NCBI GenBank assembly: GCA_029777935.1
Contig: JAKORH010000099.1
Location: 1 to 39,632, forward strand
Reading direction: 5' to 3'
DNA length: 39,632 nucleotides
Origin: Pseudomonadota bacterium
Lineage (GTDB): Bacteria > Pseudomonadota > Gammaproteobacteria > Burkholderiales > Burkholderiaceae
Below, one piece after another: positions 26,333 to 36,551 of this stretch. Made by a program: the position numbers and the translations under genes. How positions within the stretch are numbered: the stretch's first letter is position 1; every line of letters starts with the position of its first letter. The notes below the pieces were generated by a model that was not told the DNA's origin, searched no databases, and saw nothing but the letters and a program-made list of their open reading frames with translations.

Positions 26333-27256
26333 TCAGGGATTCTCGCCGGCAGCGAGCCGCTGATCGATGTCGGCGACCACCGCCGGCAGATCGCGCAGAT
26401 CGTCGATCACGTAGTGGGCGCCGCTTTCGCGGATCAGCTTTTCCTTCGAGGCACGTTCCCGCGCCTCGAGTTCCGCCGCGCTCATCGCGCGCACCGCGTC
26501 CCAGCTATCGGCCACGTAGTTGCTCCACTTGGAAACTCCGACCCGCCAGCACAGCGGTGCACCTTCGCCGGCACCCGACACCGTATCGTCGACCTTGACG
26601 GTGCGACGCATGGCGTTCTGCAGGTTGTGCACGCCCAGACGCTCGAGGTTCTTGATCACCATGTATGCGGTCGGACGCGGCATCTCGACCTCGTCCCCGG
26701 CGCACGCGGCGTCAGGCACGAAGCCCTGCTTGGCGCCGCCGGCCAGCAGGATGTCGAGCATGGCGCGCGTGAATCCGGTCGTCACGCCGATCTTGATGCC
26801 CCGCCGCTGCAGGTCCTGCACCACCGCGCCCACTCCAGGCAGCAGTTCGTGATAGTTGCCACGGCGCAGCAGATCGAGCTGCGTGGGTACGAACACGGCG
26901 AACATCGCGTCGACGTCGTCCTGGTTCGGCTCGCGCCCGAACTTCGCGACGAAACGCTCGCGCACCGAGGGAGTCTGGGTGATCGCCCTGATGTGCAGAT
27001 CCTTGCGCAGCCCCATCGGCGCGCGCGCCTCGGGCATGGAGATCTCCAGGCCGTACCTGCGGAACACCTCGACGAACACGATGGCGGGCGCATCGACGTA
27101 GCGATCCATCGTCGTGCCCGAGCAATCCAGCATCACATAGCCGACGCTGCGTTGCGTATTCTCGGTATCGAACTTCTGCTGCTGGGCCGCGGCGTGGCGG
27201 ATGTCTTCCGGCACGCGGCCAACCGTGGAAAGGCGGGAGATCACGGAATCGGTCAT
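26333..27256 (-). CDS. phnX: Phosphonoacetaldehyde hydrolase (phosphonatase), N-terminally extended
   Basis: A 307-residue HAD-family phosphonatase that cleaves phosphonoacetaldehyde to acetaldehyde and phosphate. Asp44 ([10 protein letters not shown]) is the nucleophile and Lys85 (MGLRKDLH) forms the Schiff base. Their 41-residue separation equals that in Bacillus cereus PhnX (Asp12, Lys53). [12 protein letters not shown] and [12 protein letters not shown] give motifs 2 and 3. Oddities are about 30 extra N-terminal residues, DCSGTT in place of the usual DWAGTT, and Asp in place of Gly before DTVS. The ATG at 27256 is chosen for its AGGACC box. A 286-base gap with repeat B3 separates it from the PbfA-like gene. 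Confidence 0.87.
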   Translation of the reverse strand: MTDSVISRLSTVGRVPEDIRHAAAQQQKFDTENTQRSVGYVMLDCSGTTMDRYVDAPAIVFVEVFRRYGLEISMPEARAPMGLRKDLHIRAITQTPSVRERFVAKFGREPNQDDVDAMFAVFVPTQLDLLRRGNYHELLPGVGAVVQDLQRRGIKIGVTTGFTRAMLDILLAGGAKQGFVPDAACAGDEVEMPRPTAYMVIKNLERLGVHNLQNAMRRTVKVDDTVSGAGEGAPLCWRVGVSKWSNYVADSWDAVRAMSAAELEARERASKEKLIRESGAHYVIDDLRDLPAVVADIDQRLAAGENP

Positions 27257-27403
27257 TGCGGGTCCTGTCGAGGATGTCGTAAGAATCGCCGTCATTGCAT
27301 GCACGGAGTCATTATCGTTGAAGCGAGCAGCGCCGAGGCCGGGCGCAAGACTGAGGCTCATTGAGGCTTCAGTAGTTGGATGACGGCGCCCACGCAGGAA
27401 TGT

Positions 27404-27476
27404 GTCATTCCCGCGCAAGCGGGAATCCAGCGTCTTTCGATACACGGCACTGGATCCCCGCTTTCGCGGGGATGAC
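27404..27476. repeat. Family B two-hairpin inverted repeat (copy B3) within the phn operon
   Basis: A 73-base copy: GTCATTCCCGCG at one end and GCGGGGATGAC at the other, with arms of 27 bases that pair with three mismatches. It sits in the 286-base gap between the PbfA-like gene and phnX. The same gap holds GATAAT (minus strand, 27316-27311), a possible -10 box for a separate phnXW promoter, without a clear -35. Confidence 0.82.
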
Positions 27477-27542
27477 ACGGCCGTACCGAAGCGCTTCGAC
27501 AATTCTCCGAACGCCCGATGCTGCGCACCCTTTGTCGCGGAC

Positions 27543-28928
27543 TCACACGCCCCTCTCCACCTCGCCGATGCACTCGTCGAGAACGCCGAGCACGGTATCC
27601 ATCTGCTCGCGCGTCAGAACCAGCGACGGCCGCAGCGTGATCACGTTGCCCTCGATCACCTTGAATGCGACGCCGCGGTCGAACGCCTTGAACATGACGC
27701 GCTCGGCCTCGTCGATCGCACGCTCGCGGGTCTTGCGGTCGCGCACCAGATCCAGCCCGAGATGCAGGCCCGTGCCGGCGATGTCGCCGATCAGCGGATG
27801 GCGCTCCTGCATCTCGCGCAGCCGGCCGATCGCGTAGGCGCCGAGCTGCGCGGCGTGGGCGACGAGGCCATGTCGCTCGATGTACTCGATCCCGGCCAGG
27901 CCGGCCGCCGCGCACAGCGGGTTCTTTTCGTGCGTGTAGTGCCCGATCGAGCGGTGCTGCAGCACGTTGTACTCGTCGCGGGTGACGATGCCGGCGAACG
28001 GCGCCACGCCCCCGCCCAGGCTCTTGCCCAGCACGAGCACGTCGGGAGTGACGTAGTGCTCGCAGGCGAACATCCTGCCGGTGCGGCCGAAGCCTTCGAT
28101 GATCTCGTCGAAGATCAGCAATGCGCCGTGGCGGCGACACAGCGCCTGTACACCTTCCCAGTACGCCTTGCTCGGCATCACCGGCGTGGCCGAGATCGGC
28201 TCGCCGATGATCGCCGCGATGTCGGGCTCGCGCTTGAGGATCAGCTCGATCTGGCGCAGGCATTCGGCGTCGACGTCGTCCGGGTTGGTGAACTTCCAGG
28301 GATTGCGGTAGTAGTTGGGGAACTCGACGTGGAAGGCGCCGGGCACCAGCGGCCCGTTGCCGCCGTGGAAGTGCTCCTCGCCGCCGACCGCGGCCGCTCC
28401 TGCCGTGGTGCCGTGGTAGGAATCCCAGTACGAGATGGTCTTCCAGCGGCCGGTCACCTGCTTGGCCAGTATCAGCGCCGTCTCGATCGCCTCCGAGCCG
28501 CCGGGGCAGAACAGCGATCGTGACAGGCCATCGGGCGTGATCTCGGCGAGCTTCTTCGCCAGGCGGATCGCCGGGATGTTGGTGTAGCGGCGCGGGGTGA
28601 AGGTGAGGCCGCTGTCGAGCGCCGCGCGTACCGCAGCCAGCACGTCCGGATTGTTGAACCCGGCGTTGTGCACGCCGTTGCCGTGCATGTCGAGGTAGCG
28701 GCGGCCATCGAGGTCTTCGATCCACGCGCCCTCGGCCCGCGCGATGACGTTGAGCACCGGCGTCGACAGACTCTGGTGCAGGAACCACCGGCTGTCCTCC
28801 TCGAACCAGCGGCGCGCCTCGCCGGCGAGGTGCCGCTGCCAGTACGCGCGGCGGTGCGCGGTGGTGTTGACGTCGCCCTGCTCGCGGTCGGACACGCCGG
28901 TAGGCATGGGGGGCGGTGACGACGGCAT
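27543..28928 (-). CDS. pbfA: Class III PLP enzyme, probable (R)-1-hydroxy-2-aminoethylphosphonate ammonia-lyase
   Basis: A 461-residue fold-type I PLP protein of the class III aminotransferase family. Asp274 (LIFDEIIEGFG) contacts the PLP ring nitrogen and Lys302 (VLGKSLGGG) binds PLP. Its place among phnSTUV, phnX and phnW matches the described PbfA enzymes, which eliminate ammonia from (R)-1-hydroxy-AEP to give phosphonoacetaldehyde, letting cells use that phosphonate with the AEP machinery. The name rests mainly on context; a transaminase for another substrate cannot be excluded. It follows phnV closely, so it is probably in the uptake operon. Confidence 0.72.
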   Translation of the reverse strand: MPSSPPPMPTGVSDREQGDVNTTAHRRAYWQRHLAGEARRWFEEDSRWFLHQSLSTPVLNVIARAEGAWIEDLDGRRYLDMHGNGVHNAGFNNPDVLAAVRAALDSGLTFTPRRYTNIPAIRLAKKLAEITPDGLSRSLFCPGGSEAIETALILAKQVTGRWKTISYWDSYHGTTAGAAAVGGEEHFHGGNGPLVPGAFHVEFPNYYRNPWKFTNPDDVDAECLRQIELILKREPDIAAIIGEPISATPVMPSKAYWEGVQALCRRHGALLIFDEIIEGFGRTGRMFACEHYVTPDVLVLGKSLGGGVAPFAGIVTRDEYNVLQHRSIGHYTHEKNPLCAAAGLAGIEYIERHGLVAHAAQLGAYAIGRLREMQERHPLIGDIAGTGLHLGLDLVRDRKTRERAIDEAERVMFKAFDRGVAFKVIEGNVITLRPSLVLTREQMDTVLGVLDECIGEVERGV

Positions 28929-28973
28929 CGGAGGGTTTCCTGGCCCGGTCGGGCACCCGCAGCACCGGCCGCG

Positions 28974-29771
28974 CTACCGGTAGCTCGCCCGCGTGCGGAT
29001 GCGGGACACCACGATCAGCACCGTCACCGTCACCGCGAGCAGCAGCACGGTGAGCGCTGCACCGTCGAACACCGAGCCGCGGTCGGTGAGCGCGAAGATG
29101 CCGACCGGGAGCGTCACCCAGTCGGGCGGATAGACCATGATCGTGGCGCCGAGCTCGCCCATCGACAACGCGAAGCACAGTCCGGCCGCCGCGACCAGCG
29201 AGGGCGTGATCAGCGGCAAGGTGACGCGAAACAGGACGTACGCGGGGCGGCCGCCGAGACTCGCGGCGACTTGCTCGTAATGCGCCGGCAGGCGGGCGAG
29301 ACCAGCCGAGACGCTGCCGTAGGCGAACGCGGTGACCAGCACGACGTGAGCGATCAGCACGATCGCCAGCGTGCCGTTGAGCAGGATCGGCGGGCGGCTG
29401 AACGCAACCAGCAGCCCGAGCCCGACCGACACCGACGGCACGGCGATGGGCAACAGAAACAGCACGCTCGCCACCCGCTGAGCGCGCCCGCGCAGCCGGC
29501 GCACGGCGAGCGCGGCCCACGTCCCCAGCGTGAGCGCGATCACGCTGGCGACCAGGCCGGTGATCAGGCTGGTCAGAAGCTCCGCGCCGGCATTGCTCTG
29601 CACCGCGTCGGCGAGGTGGCGCACGGTCAGGTGACTCGGCAGCACGCCGTTCCACTGCCCGGCGACGGCGGCGGCGCCCACGACCAGCAGCGGCAGGCCG
29701 AACACCGGCACGAACAGGGCGAAGAACAGCACCCAGGCGAGCGCGCGCCCGAGCCTAGACGACAACAGCAC
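28974..29771 (-). CDS. phnV: AEP ABC transporter permease
   Basis: A 265-residue inner-membrane permease with about six helices. The EAA-type cytoplasmic loop, EQVAASLGGRPAYVLFRVTLP, couples to the ATPase. Second permease of the AEP importer, by homology of order with phnSTUV. The GTG start at 29771 overlaps the end of phnU by 17 bases, which suggests translational coupling. The PbfA-like gene follows 45 bases after its stop. Confidence 0.85.
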   Translation of the reverse strand: MLLSSRLGRALAWVLFFALFVPVFGLPLLVVGAAAVAGQWNGVLPSHLTVRHLADAVQSNAGAELLTSLITGLVASVIALTLGTWAALAVRRLRGRAQRVASVLFLLPIAVPSVSVGLGLLVAFSRPPILLNGTLAIVLIAHVVLVTAFAYGSVSAGLARLPAHYEQVAASLGGRPAYVLFRVTLPLITPSLVAAAGLCFALSMGELGATIMVYPPDWVTLPVGIFALTDRGSVFDGAALTVLLLAVTVTVLIVVSRIRTRASYR

Positions 29772-30645
29772 GACCGCCTCCAGTGCGCGACAGCACGAAC
29801 CGGTACAGCGAGTACAACGCCACCGACAGCGCGATGTTGATCACCGCCGCCACGCAGCCGGCGGTGTAGTCGAACTCCTGAATCGCCTTGCCGTAGACCA
29901 CCATCGGCAGCGTGATCACGCCCTTGGCGCCGATGAACAGCACGATGCCGAACTCGTTGAGCGTCAGCAGCAGGCACAGGCTGCCGCCGGCCAGCAGCGC
30001 CGGCACAGCCTCGGGAAAGATCACCTGGCGGATGATGCGCATCGGCCGCGCTCCGAGGCTGCTCGCTACCTCGATCAGCGCCGGCTCGAGCTGCGAAAAC
30101 GCGGCGAGCAGCGGCCGCATGACGAATGGCGTGTAGAAGGTGATCTCGGCCAGGATCACGCCCCACCGTGTGTAGACGAAGTCGAGCGGCGGCTCGGTGG
30201 TGTGGAGCAGGTCCATCAGGATGAAGTTGAACGCGCCGGCCGAGCCGTACAGGAAAGTGAACGACAGCGCGATCAGGAACGACGGAAAGGCAAGCACGGT
30301 GTCGATGAAGCCGCCGATGATGCGCGCGCCGGGAAACGGCACGAACGACACGATCAGCGCCAGCACGAAGCCCAGCGCCAGGCAGCCGATCGTCGACAAT
30401 GTGGCGATCTGGACCGTGCGCCAGAGCGAGTTCTTGAACAGCGTCGAAGACAGCAGCGCGCTGTAATGATCGAGGGTCAGCGGCCCGGCATCGCCCGTGA
30501 GCGACTGGCGCACGATGAAGAACAGCGGATAGAAGAAGATGCCGGCGAGCACCACGAGCGGCGGCAGGACCCACACCCAGACCGGCAGCCGGCGCTCCGG
30601 CGCGGCCGCGCGGCGCGCTTCGACCATGATCGCTGCCGACGACAT
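29755..30645 (-). CDS. phnU: AEP ABC transporter permease
   Basis: A 296-residue permease with about six membrane helices and the loop EVASSLGARPMRIIRQVIFP that contacts the ATPase. First permease of the importer. It starts 9 bases after the phnT stop; a second ATG at 30627 is possible, because the first helix begins only after about 20 residues. Part of the phnS-T-U-V gene order known from Salmonella and other AEP users. Confidence 0.86.
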   Translation of the reverse strand: MSSAAIMVEARRAAAPERRLPVWVWVLPPLVVLAGIFFYPLFFIVRQSLTGDAGPLTLDHYSALLSSTLFKNSLWRTVQIATLSTIGCLALGFVLALIVSFVPFPGARIIGGFIDTVLAFPSFLIALSFTFLYGSAGAFNFILMDLLHTTEPPLDFVYTRWGVILAEITFYTPFVMRPLLAAFSQLEPALIEVASSLGARPMRIIRQVIFPEAVPALLAGGSLCLLLTLNEFGIVLFIGAKGVITLPMVVYGKAIQEFDYTAGCVAAVINIALSVALYSLYRFVLSRTGGGRAVVV

Positions 30646-30654
30646 CCGTTGCGA

Positions 30655-31824
30655 TCAGCCGCGCAGCACCGCACCGTCACCGTCGCAGCAGCCGGCCGGG
30701 GCAGCGGCGAGCAGCGTCGCGTCGCCGGGCAGGAAGTGCAGAACGACCTGATGGCCGCGCGGCGGCGGCGCGTGCAAAGGTCGGCTGTCGGCCCGTATCT
30801 CCAACCCGTCGACGTCGACGTACAGCCGATGCGCCGCGCCGCGCCACTGCACCTCGGCCACCACACCTTCGAGGGCGTTGGCGCCCGGGTGCGCATCGAG
30901 CGCGAGCGCGTGCGGGCGGATGCAAAGCGTGCGCGCCTCGCCCGGCTCGGCCGCTCCGACGCTGGTCACCTCGAGGATGCGCGCGCCCAGGCGTACCCAT
31001 GCCTGGCGGCGGGCGTGATCACATCGCTCGACAGTCACCGGCAGCAGGTTGGCGTTGCCGACGAACGTGGCGGTAAAGTGCGACGGCGGCTGGCGATACA
31101 GCGCCTCGGCGGTGCCCACGTCGACCAGCCGGCTTTCGTTCATCACCGCGATGCGGTCGGCGAGCGTCAGCGCCTCGATCTGGTCGTGCGTCACGTACAG
31201 GATGGTCACGTCGGGCAGTTCGCGGTGCAGCCGCGCGATCTCCTTCAGCATGCCGCTGCGAAGCTGGGCGTCCAGCGCCGACAGCGGCTCGTCGAGCAGC
31301 AGCACCTTGGGCCGGATGGCGAGCGCGCGGGCGATCGCCACCCGCTGCTGCTGTCCGCCCGAAAGCTCCTGCGGGTAGCGGCGCGCGTACGCGCTCATGC
31401 CGACCATCTGCAGGCACTCGGCCACCCGCGGAGCGATTTCGCTGCGCACGCAGCGCAGGGCGCGCAGGCCGAACGCGATGTTGTCCTCGACGCGCATGTG
31501 CGGGAACAGCGCGTACTGCTGCACCACCATGCCGATGCCGCGGCGGTACGGCGGCATGCGAGTGACGTCGATGTCGCCGAGGAAGATGCGGCCGCGAGTC
31601 GGCTCGACGAAACCGGCCACCGCGCGCAGCGCGGTGGTCTTGCCCGAACCCGAGGGCCCGAGCAGTGCCATCACTTCGCCGGGCTCGACGTCGAGGGTGA
31701 AGTTGGCGAGCGCCACGGTGGCGCCGTACGCCACCGTGACGTCGTCGAAGCGGATGCCCGGCTGGCGGCCGGACGGCACGGCCGCACGGGCGTCCGCTCC
31801 GGCCTGCACCCGCTCGTGCGGCAT
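30655..31824 (-). CDS. phnT: AEP ABC transporter ATPase
   Basis: A nucleotide-binding subunit of about 389 residues; numbers here count from an alternative GTG at 31836. Walker A is GPSGSGKTT (60-68), the signature LSGGQQQR (158-165), and Walker B LLLDEP (179-184); a TOBE-like domain fills the C-terminus from about 300. It energises uptake through PhnU and PhnV. The ATG at 31824 is favoured over the GTG four codons upstream, but both are within reach of the phnS stop at 31847. Confidence 0.87.
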   Translation of the reverse strand: MPHERVQAGADARAAVPSGRQPGIRFDDVTVAYGATVALANFTLDVEPGEVMALLGPSGSGKTTALRAVAGFVEPTRGRIFLGDIDVTRMPPYRRGIGMVVQQYALFPHMRVEDNIAFGLRALRCVRSEIAPRVAECLQMVGMSAYARRYPQELSGGQQQRVAIARALAIRPKVLLLDEPLSALDAQLRSGMLKEIARLHRELPDVTILYVTHDQIEALTLADRIAVMNESRLVDVGTAEALYRQPPSHFTATFVGNANLLPVTVERCDHARRQAWVRLGARILEVTSVGAAEPGEARTLCIRPHALALDAHPGANALEGVVAEVQWRGAAHRLYVDVDGLEIRADSRPLHAPPPRGHQVVLHFLPGDATLLAAAPAGCCDGDGAVLRG

Positions 31825-31846
31825 CGAGCCGTCCACCAGCCAACAA

Positions 31847-32875
31847 CTAGCTGCCGGTCACCTCGCGCCAGCGCGCGACGTCGCTGGAAAGATCGCGCAG
31901 TACCGCGTTCCAGTCCGGCGTGTAGACCTTCACGCCCTCGAGGAAACCGTGCAGCTTCTGGAAATTGGCGTCGGTGGGTTGCACATCCGAACGCGCCGGT
32001 ATGCCGCGCGCAATCGAGCTGACGGTTTCCTGTGCGCTCTTGCCGAGCAGGAAGTCGATCAGTTTCTTGCCGTTGTCAGAGTGCGGCGCGCCTTTCACCA
32101 GGGCAATGTAGTACGGCAGGAACAGCGTGCTGCGCTGGCCCTTGGCGTCGGCCGGCCAGAAGATGCGGATGTTCGGGTTGTCGGCCATCTGCGCGAAATT
32201 CATCTGCACGTCGCCGTTGGCCACGTGCAACTCGCCCTTGTTGACCTTGAGCGCGAGCTTGCCGGTCGACGCCGAGGGACCGACGTTGTTCGCCTGCAGC
32301 TTCTTCAGGAAGTCGAAGCCGGCGTCCTTGCTGCCCAGGGCATGGAAGGTCAGCACCATGAACGCGGTGCCGTCACCGGCCTGCCCCGGTGTCGAGTACT
32401 GGATCTTGCCCTTGAACTTGGGATCGAGCAGGTCATTGAAGGTCTTCGGCGCTGCCGTGAGCGCGGCGCCGTTGTAGATGAAGCAGAAGTAGTTGTTGAT
32501 CATCGGGTAGAAGCGCCCCTCCGGATCGCGCGAGTCGGCGGGGATGGCGCCGGCGGCGGCGGTCTTGTACGCCTCCACCAGCCCGTCGGCGGCGGCCTTT
32601 TGCATGAACGGCGGCAGGGTGACGATCACGTCAGCCTGGGTGTTGGTCTTCTCGCGCGCCACGCGGTTGACCACCTCGCCCGAGCCGCTCTCGATGTACT
32701 GCACCTTGATGCCGGTCGCCTTGGTGAAGGCGTCGAACTGGGTGTCGAACCAGTTGGGCTTGCCGTCGCGCAGGCCGTCGGCGGCGTAGATCGTCACCAC
32801 ATTCTGTGCCAGCGACGACCCGGCACTGACCAGCAGAGCGAGCGTGACGGACAGCAACAGCGAAAGGCGTTTCAT
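31847..32875 (-). CDS. phnS: AEP-binding periplasmic protein
   Basis: A 342-residue substrate-binding protein. The signal peptide MKRLSLLLSVTLALLVSAG is cleaved near SLAQ. The mature part is an extracellular solute-binding protein of the iron/AEP type (VTIYAADGLRDGKP, YNGAALTAAPKTFNDLLDP). First gene of the minus-strand operon, just inside the control region that faces the GntR gene. A candidate sigma-70 promoter lies at 33016-33045. The ligand is inferred from the phn genes around it. Confidence 0.87.
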   Translation of the reverse strand: MKRLSLLLSVTLALLVSAGSSLAQNVVTIYAADGLRDGKPNWFDTQFDAFTKATGIKVQYIESGSGEVVNRVAREKTNTQADVIVTLPPFMQKAAADGLVEAYKTAAAGAIPADSRDPEGRFYPMINNYFCFIYNGAALTAAPKTFNDLLDPKFKGKIQYSTPGQAGDGTAFMVLTFHALGSKDAGFDFLKKLQANNVGPSASTGKLALKVNKGELHVANGDVQMNFAQMADNPNIRIFWPADAKGQRSTLFLPYYIALVKGAPHSDNGKKLIDFLLGKSAQETVSSIARGIPARSDVQPTDANFQKLHGFLEGVKVYTPDWNAVLRDLSSDVARWREVTGS

Positions 32876-33015
32876 GGCGGTTCACCTCCGAGGTGGATGC
32901 ATGCAAACGACAGGGCCTACGTGTCGGCACTCGCACGTCGCGTGCCGATTGGGGCGCGATGCTACTGCCCTCGTACGGCAGTGGCAAAAGACGTGGCAAA
33001 GGACGAAGCCGCGGC

Positions 33016-33045
33016 AGTTTACGCAGGCGGCTTTTTCATTGTCAA
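33016..33045 (-). promoter_or_regulatory. Candidate promoter of the phnS operon
   Basis: On the minus strand TTGACA (33045-33040) is followed after 18 bases by TAAACT (33021-33016). The -35 is a perfect match and the -10 has four of six bases. It lies about 140 bases before the phnS start, next to the palindrome at 33059-33070. Confidence 0.45.
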
Positions 33046-33058
33046 TCGTCTACTGTAA

Positions 33059-33070
33059 ATTGTAGACAAT
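33059..33070. promoter_or_regulatory. Probable GntR operator
   Basis: ATTGT-AG-ACAAT, a 12-base palindrome with perfect 5-base arms. It is 29 bases before the GntR gene start and just upstream of the candidate phnS promoter. A related half reading GTCTAC lies at 33048-33053. TTGTxxACAA is a frequent form of FCD-type GntR operators, so self-control plus control of the divergent operon is likely. Confidence 0.55.
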
Positions 33071-33099
33071 CAACCGGGTGCCCCACTAAACTTCGCCGC

Positions 33100-33852
33100 A
33101 TGCCTTCGCGCGCCCCCGTCGCCCCGCCCCCCGGCGGCAACGTCGTCGCCCATCCGACGATCGCGCTGCTGCGCACGCGTTCGCTCGCGTCGGCGGTGCA
33201 GCAGGAGATCGAGCGCATGATCCTGGCCGGCGAACTGGCGCCGGACACCAAGCTCACCGAGGCGTGGCTGTCGGAGAAGCTCGGCGTGTCGCGCGGCCCG
33301 ATCCGCGAGGCGTTCCGCATGCTGGAGGAGGCGGGCCTGGTGCGGCAGGAGAAGAACCGCGGCGTGTTCGTGCGTGACATTCCGGTCGAGGAGGCGATCG
33401 AGATCTTCGACCTGCGCGCAGTGATGGACGAACTGGTCGGCCGCACGATGGCGGCGAGCCTGACGCCCGAACAGGGACGGCAGCTCAAGGCGCTGGTCGA
33501 GCAGATGGAACAGGCCGCGCGCGGCAGCGACGCCGACGCCTATCACCTGCTGAACCTGCAGTTCCACGACCGGCTGCTCGAGTTCGCCGGCAACCGCAAG
33601 CTGGCGGCGATCTACCGCAAGCTGGTCAAGGAACTGGCGCTGTTCCGGCGCCGCAACCTGGCGCAGCAGCAGGCGCTGCCGCAGTCGTTCGCCGAGCATC
33701 GCCAGATCCTGAAGGCGATCCAGTCCGGCGATGCCGAGGCCGCGGGGCGCGCGATGTTCGCGCACGTGATCGAAAGCAAGGAAAGAATGCTGCGCGCCGA
33801 ATCGGAGCGCCGCCGCCCGCCGCGTGCACGCGCGGGCGCCAGACGAGGATAG
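33100..33852 (+). CDS. FCD-type GntR transcriptional regulator of the phn region
   Basis: A 250-residue regulator. The winged helix-turn-helix lies at about 25-95 (SEKLGVSRGPIREAFRMLEEAGLV) and an all-helical FCD effector domain fills 97-235. Likely metal or ligand His residues lie in QFHDRLLE, AEHRQIL and MFAHVIE. Such proteins usually repress until a carboxylate or phosphonate ligand binds. It starts the plus-strand unit with phnA (6-base gap) and phnY, and it faces phnS, so AEP or a breakdown product is the probable signal. The ATG at 33100 was chosen because the longer open frame upstream runs through the promoter and operator. Confidence 0.88.
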   Translation: MPSRAPVAPPPGGNVVAHPTIALLRTRSLASAVQQEIERMILAGELAPDTKLTEAWLSEKLGVSRGPIREAFRMLEEAGLVRQEKNRGVFVRDIPVEEAIEIFDLRAVMDELVGRTMAASLTPEQGRQLKALVEQMEQAARGSDADAYHLLNLQFHDRLLEFAGNRKLAAIYRKLVKELALFRRRNLAQQQALPQSFAEHRQILKAIQSGDAEAAGRAMFAHVIESKERMLRAESERRRPPRARAGARRG

Positions 33853-36503
<2,651 letters not shown>

Positions 36504-36551
36504 CGCGCGCAGCGCGTCTGGAGTCCGCGGAGGCTGCGCCTTCGATTCAAC

